Shown one piece after another: positions 62,350 through 64,000 of a stretch of DNA of 64,000 bases. Source of the stretch: Physcomitrium patens (taxonomy: Eukaryota; Streptophyta; Bryopsida; Funariales; Funariaceae); assembly GCF_000002425.4 (NCBI RefSeq), contig NC_037276.1, positions 1,024,380-1,088,379 on the forward strand, written 5' to 3'. The notes beneath the pieces are model-generated. The model was not told the DNA's origin and made no database searches. It saw only the letters and a list, made by a program, of their open reading frames with translations. The position numbers and the translations under genes are program-made. Every line of letters begins with the position of its first letter. The stretch's first letter is position 1.

Positions 62350-64000
62350 AGATGTATAAGTCCGCAACAAGATTAGATTGAAGTGTAAATTAAGATACCA
62401 TGTTATCTTCAATTCTTTTTGTTCCAAAAAATAATGATAAATTTTTTATTTATATAGATTACTTTTTTTTTTAATGCTACCATTTGAATGGGTCTATATC
62501 TACATCTATTTTATGAAAAAGAATTTGATAAAGTTGCAAGTCACAAAAGGCATTTGTTCTCTTAAAGAGTTTTTAGGCACCACCATCTCAAGATATAACA
62601 ATAAGATTGATATAAGATGATCTGAATTAAAATAAACCCTCTTTAGTTGGTAGCTTACTAGACCCTATATAAAAATTCATCATGGTTTAAGTATTTTAAT
62701 TAATTGTGTTCTTAACTTAAAACAAATTAATACTATTCAAAATGACTTTGTGTAAAAGTGGCCTTAATCAACCTCAATATGAAGGAAATTTTGTCATTGC
62801 TACAATAGATAATCATTATTTGTTTTCTTGTATAATAGTGCAATTAGAACAATACTCACTACAACTATTAATAATAAAAGTTATAATACAAAAAAAAAAT
62901 CTTTGTTTGTCAATTCACACCATTATAACATAGAACTCACATGGTTTATTTTTAGCTAACTCGTCACTTATTATTAAAGAACTTAGTTGATATTAGAAAT
63001 CTTCCTCCTACTAGATTACAAGTCTAACATTCAAAAATTTGTTTTAGCTCAGGACTACTAAGTCATGATTTAAAAAACATACATTTTATTAATTATTAAT
63101 TTGAAATAAATATAAGTTATATTTTAATTTAATTTCTAAACCTATGTCCTATTAAGAAAGTTGAATGGCTTATCTAAATTGCATCTTTGTCCAACTTCTC
63201 TTTGCTCTAAGTTCTAAGCTCTTTGATTTTTTAAGGTTAAAAATACTTAAAAGAAGAATTAACATAAGTTGTTTACTTGAATGGAAGTTGTATCTTGACT
63301 TGATTTCATTGTTTGAAGTTAAAAAATCCTAATACATAATTCCACATACAAAGTAAAACTAACACTTTATTTCTAAATAAGGTTACAACATTTTTACTTA
63401 TGATAGACACAAAAAAATATAAGTTAAATTAAATCCCTCTGAGTAGATAGCTTATTAAACCTCACATAAAAATTCATCATGACTTGATTGTTTTAATTTA
63501 TTACATTTGTAACTTAAGGTCTATCTAAATTTCCATTCTAAATTATTTTATATTAATTCAATCTAATACAAAGTTAATAAAATTTATGCATGCAAAAATC
63601 ATTTACTCTAAAATTCTTCTTCTTTGGTTAAGTTCATCTATCAATGGTCCATATGTATTAGAATTTCATCAATTACCAAATTTCATTTGCTAAAATCAGC
63701 ATCTATATGAAAATATTCCTTCTTCTATGTTTAACTTGACATAGTGTTTGTTTAGCACTAAATCTCATCCATGTCCAATGCCATGTATTTTGAATTTTTC
63801 AGCAAAAAATAATTGATGTCAAAAGAGGATCAAAAAAGAAACTTAATGTTGCTAATTAATAAGAACACTTAGCCGCCTATGCTTCAACAACCATTCATTA
63901 TCTTATTATAATTTTAATCTTGTTCATAGCTGGATTAGATATTCTCGTCATATTTTAATTTTTTAATATATTAATTAGATCTTAATCCAACTAATTAAGG
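60575..64000. other. KIN17 promoter flank and AT-rich intergenic DNA
   Basis: 60575-60900 is GC-richer and should hold the KIN17 promoter. From about 61000 the DNA is strongly AT-rich. It holds a 53-bp (AT)n run (62295-62347) and a diverged direct repeat (about 62628-62720 and 63425-63518). No gene is supported. Confidence 0.5.
62295..62347. repeat. (AT)n microsatellite
   Basis: About 26 AT units without interruption; likely polymorphic. Confidence 0.9.

Noticed and set aside
1..64000. tRNA, rRNA or CRISPR loci
   Set aside because: I saw no cloverleaf with a convincing GTTCRAN T-loop, no rRNA core sequence and no regularly spaced repeats with unique spacers. A covariance-model scan could still find a tRNA missed by eye.

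Overview
The window is nuclear DNA of a land plant. Genes have many introns with GT/AG borders, and plant-specific families are present: a callose synthase, an acid invertase with the plant 9-nt mini-exon, plastid-type bS21 and an LEA protein. Compact genes sit in very AT-rich intergenic DNA with decayed retrotransposons. From the divergence of the proteins and the fairly short introns I would guess a bryophyte, most likely a moss; this is inference only.

Layout. (1) 1.0-3.0 kb, + strand: a five-exon gene for a small type I membrane protein that resembles plant Expp1-like proteins. (2) 4.1-16 kb: a repeat zone. It holds a LINE reverse-transcriptase fossil, a 6.4-kb decayed Ty3/gypsy chromovirus with both LTRs, an inverted LTR fossil carrying an 80-bp tandem duplication, and a MITE-like element with terminal inverted repeats. 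(3) 16.2-19.2 kb, +: a two-exon gene for a 742-residue LEA-type protein with a transit-peptide-like N-terminus and ABRE/G-box motifs upstream. (4) 19.2-22.9 kb: AT-rich DNA with a near-perfect 42-bp hairpin and another LTR fossil. (5) 22.9-24.2 kb, +: ribosomal protein bS21, organellar. (6) 25.2-28.7 kb, -: an eight-exon TlyA/FtsJ-type S4-domain rRNA methyltransferase. (7) 31.4-34.6 kb, +: an eight-exon GH32 acid invertase. (8) 40.0-58.3 kb, +: a 50-exon callose synthase of the GSL8/GSL10 type, complete, 1994 residues in my model. (9) 59.0-60.6 kb, -: KIN17, three exons, convergent with the callose synthase. (10) 60.7-64 kb: AT-rich, no gene seen.

All gene models were built by hand by chaining splice sites so that reading phase is kept from start to stop; each closes in frame. 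Two neighbours (bS21 and the TlyA-like methyltransferase) both point to an organellar ribosome. Invertase and callose synthase both belong to sucrose/UDP-glucose and cell-wall carbohydrate metabolism, but nothing in the sequence shows that they are co-regulated.

I found no CRISPR array, rRNA or convincing tRNA, and no clearly new multi-gene system. The signals that most deserve follow-up are the 21.03-21.15 kb hairpin, the 14.92-15.23 kb MITE-like element, the nested 40/29-residue repeat in the LEA protein, and the in-phase alternative acceptors 33 nt apart in the callose synthase catalytic region.
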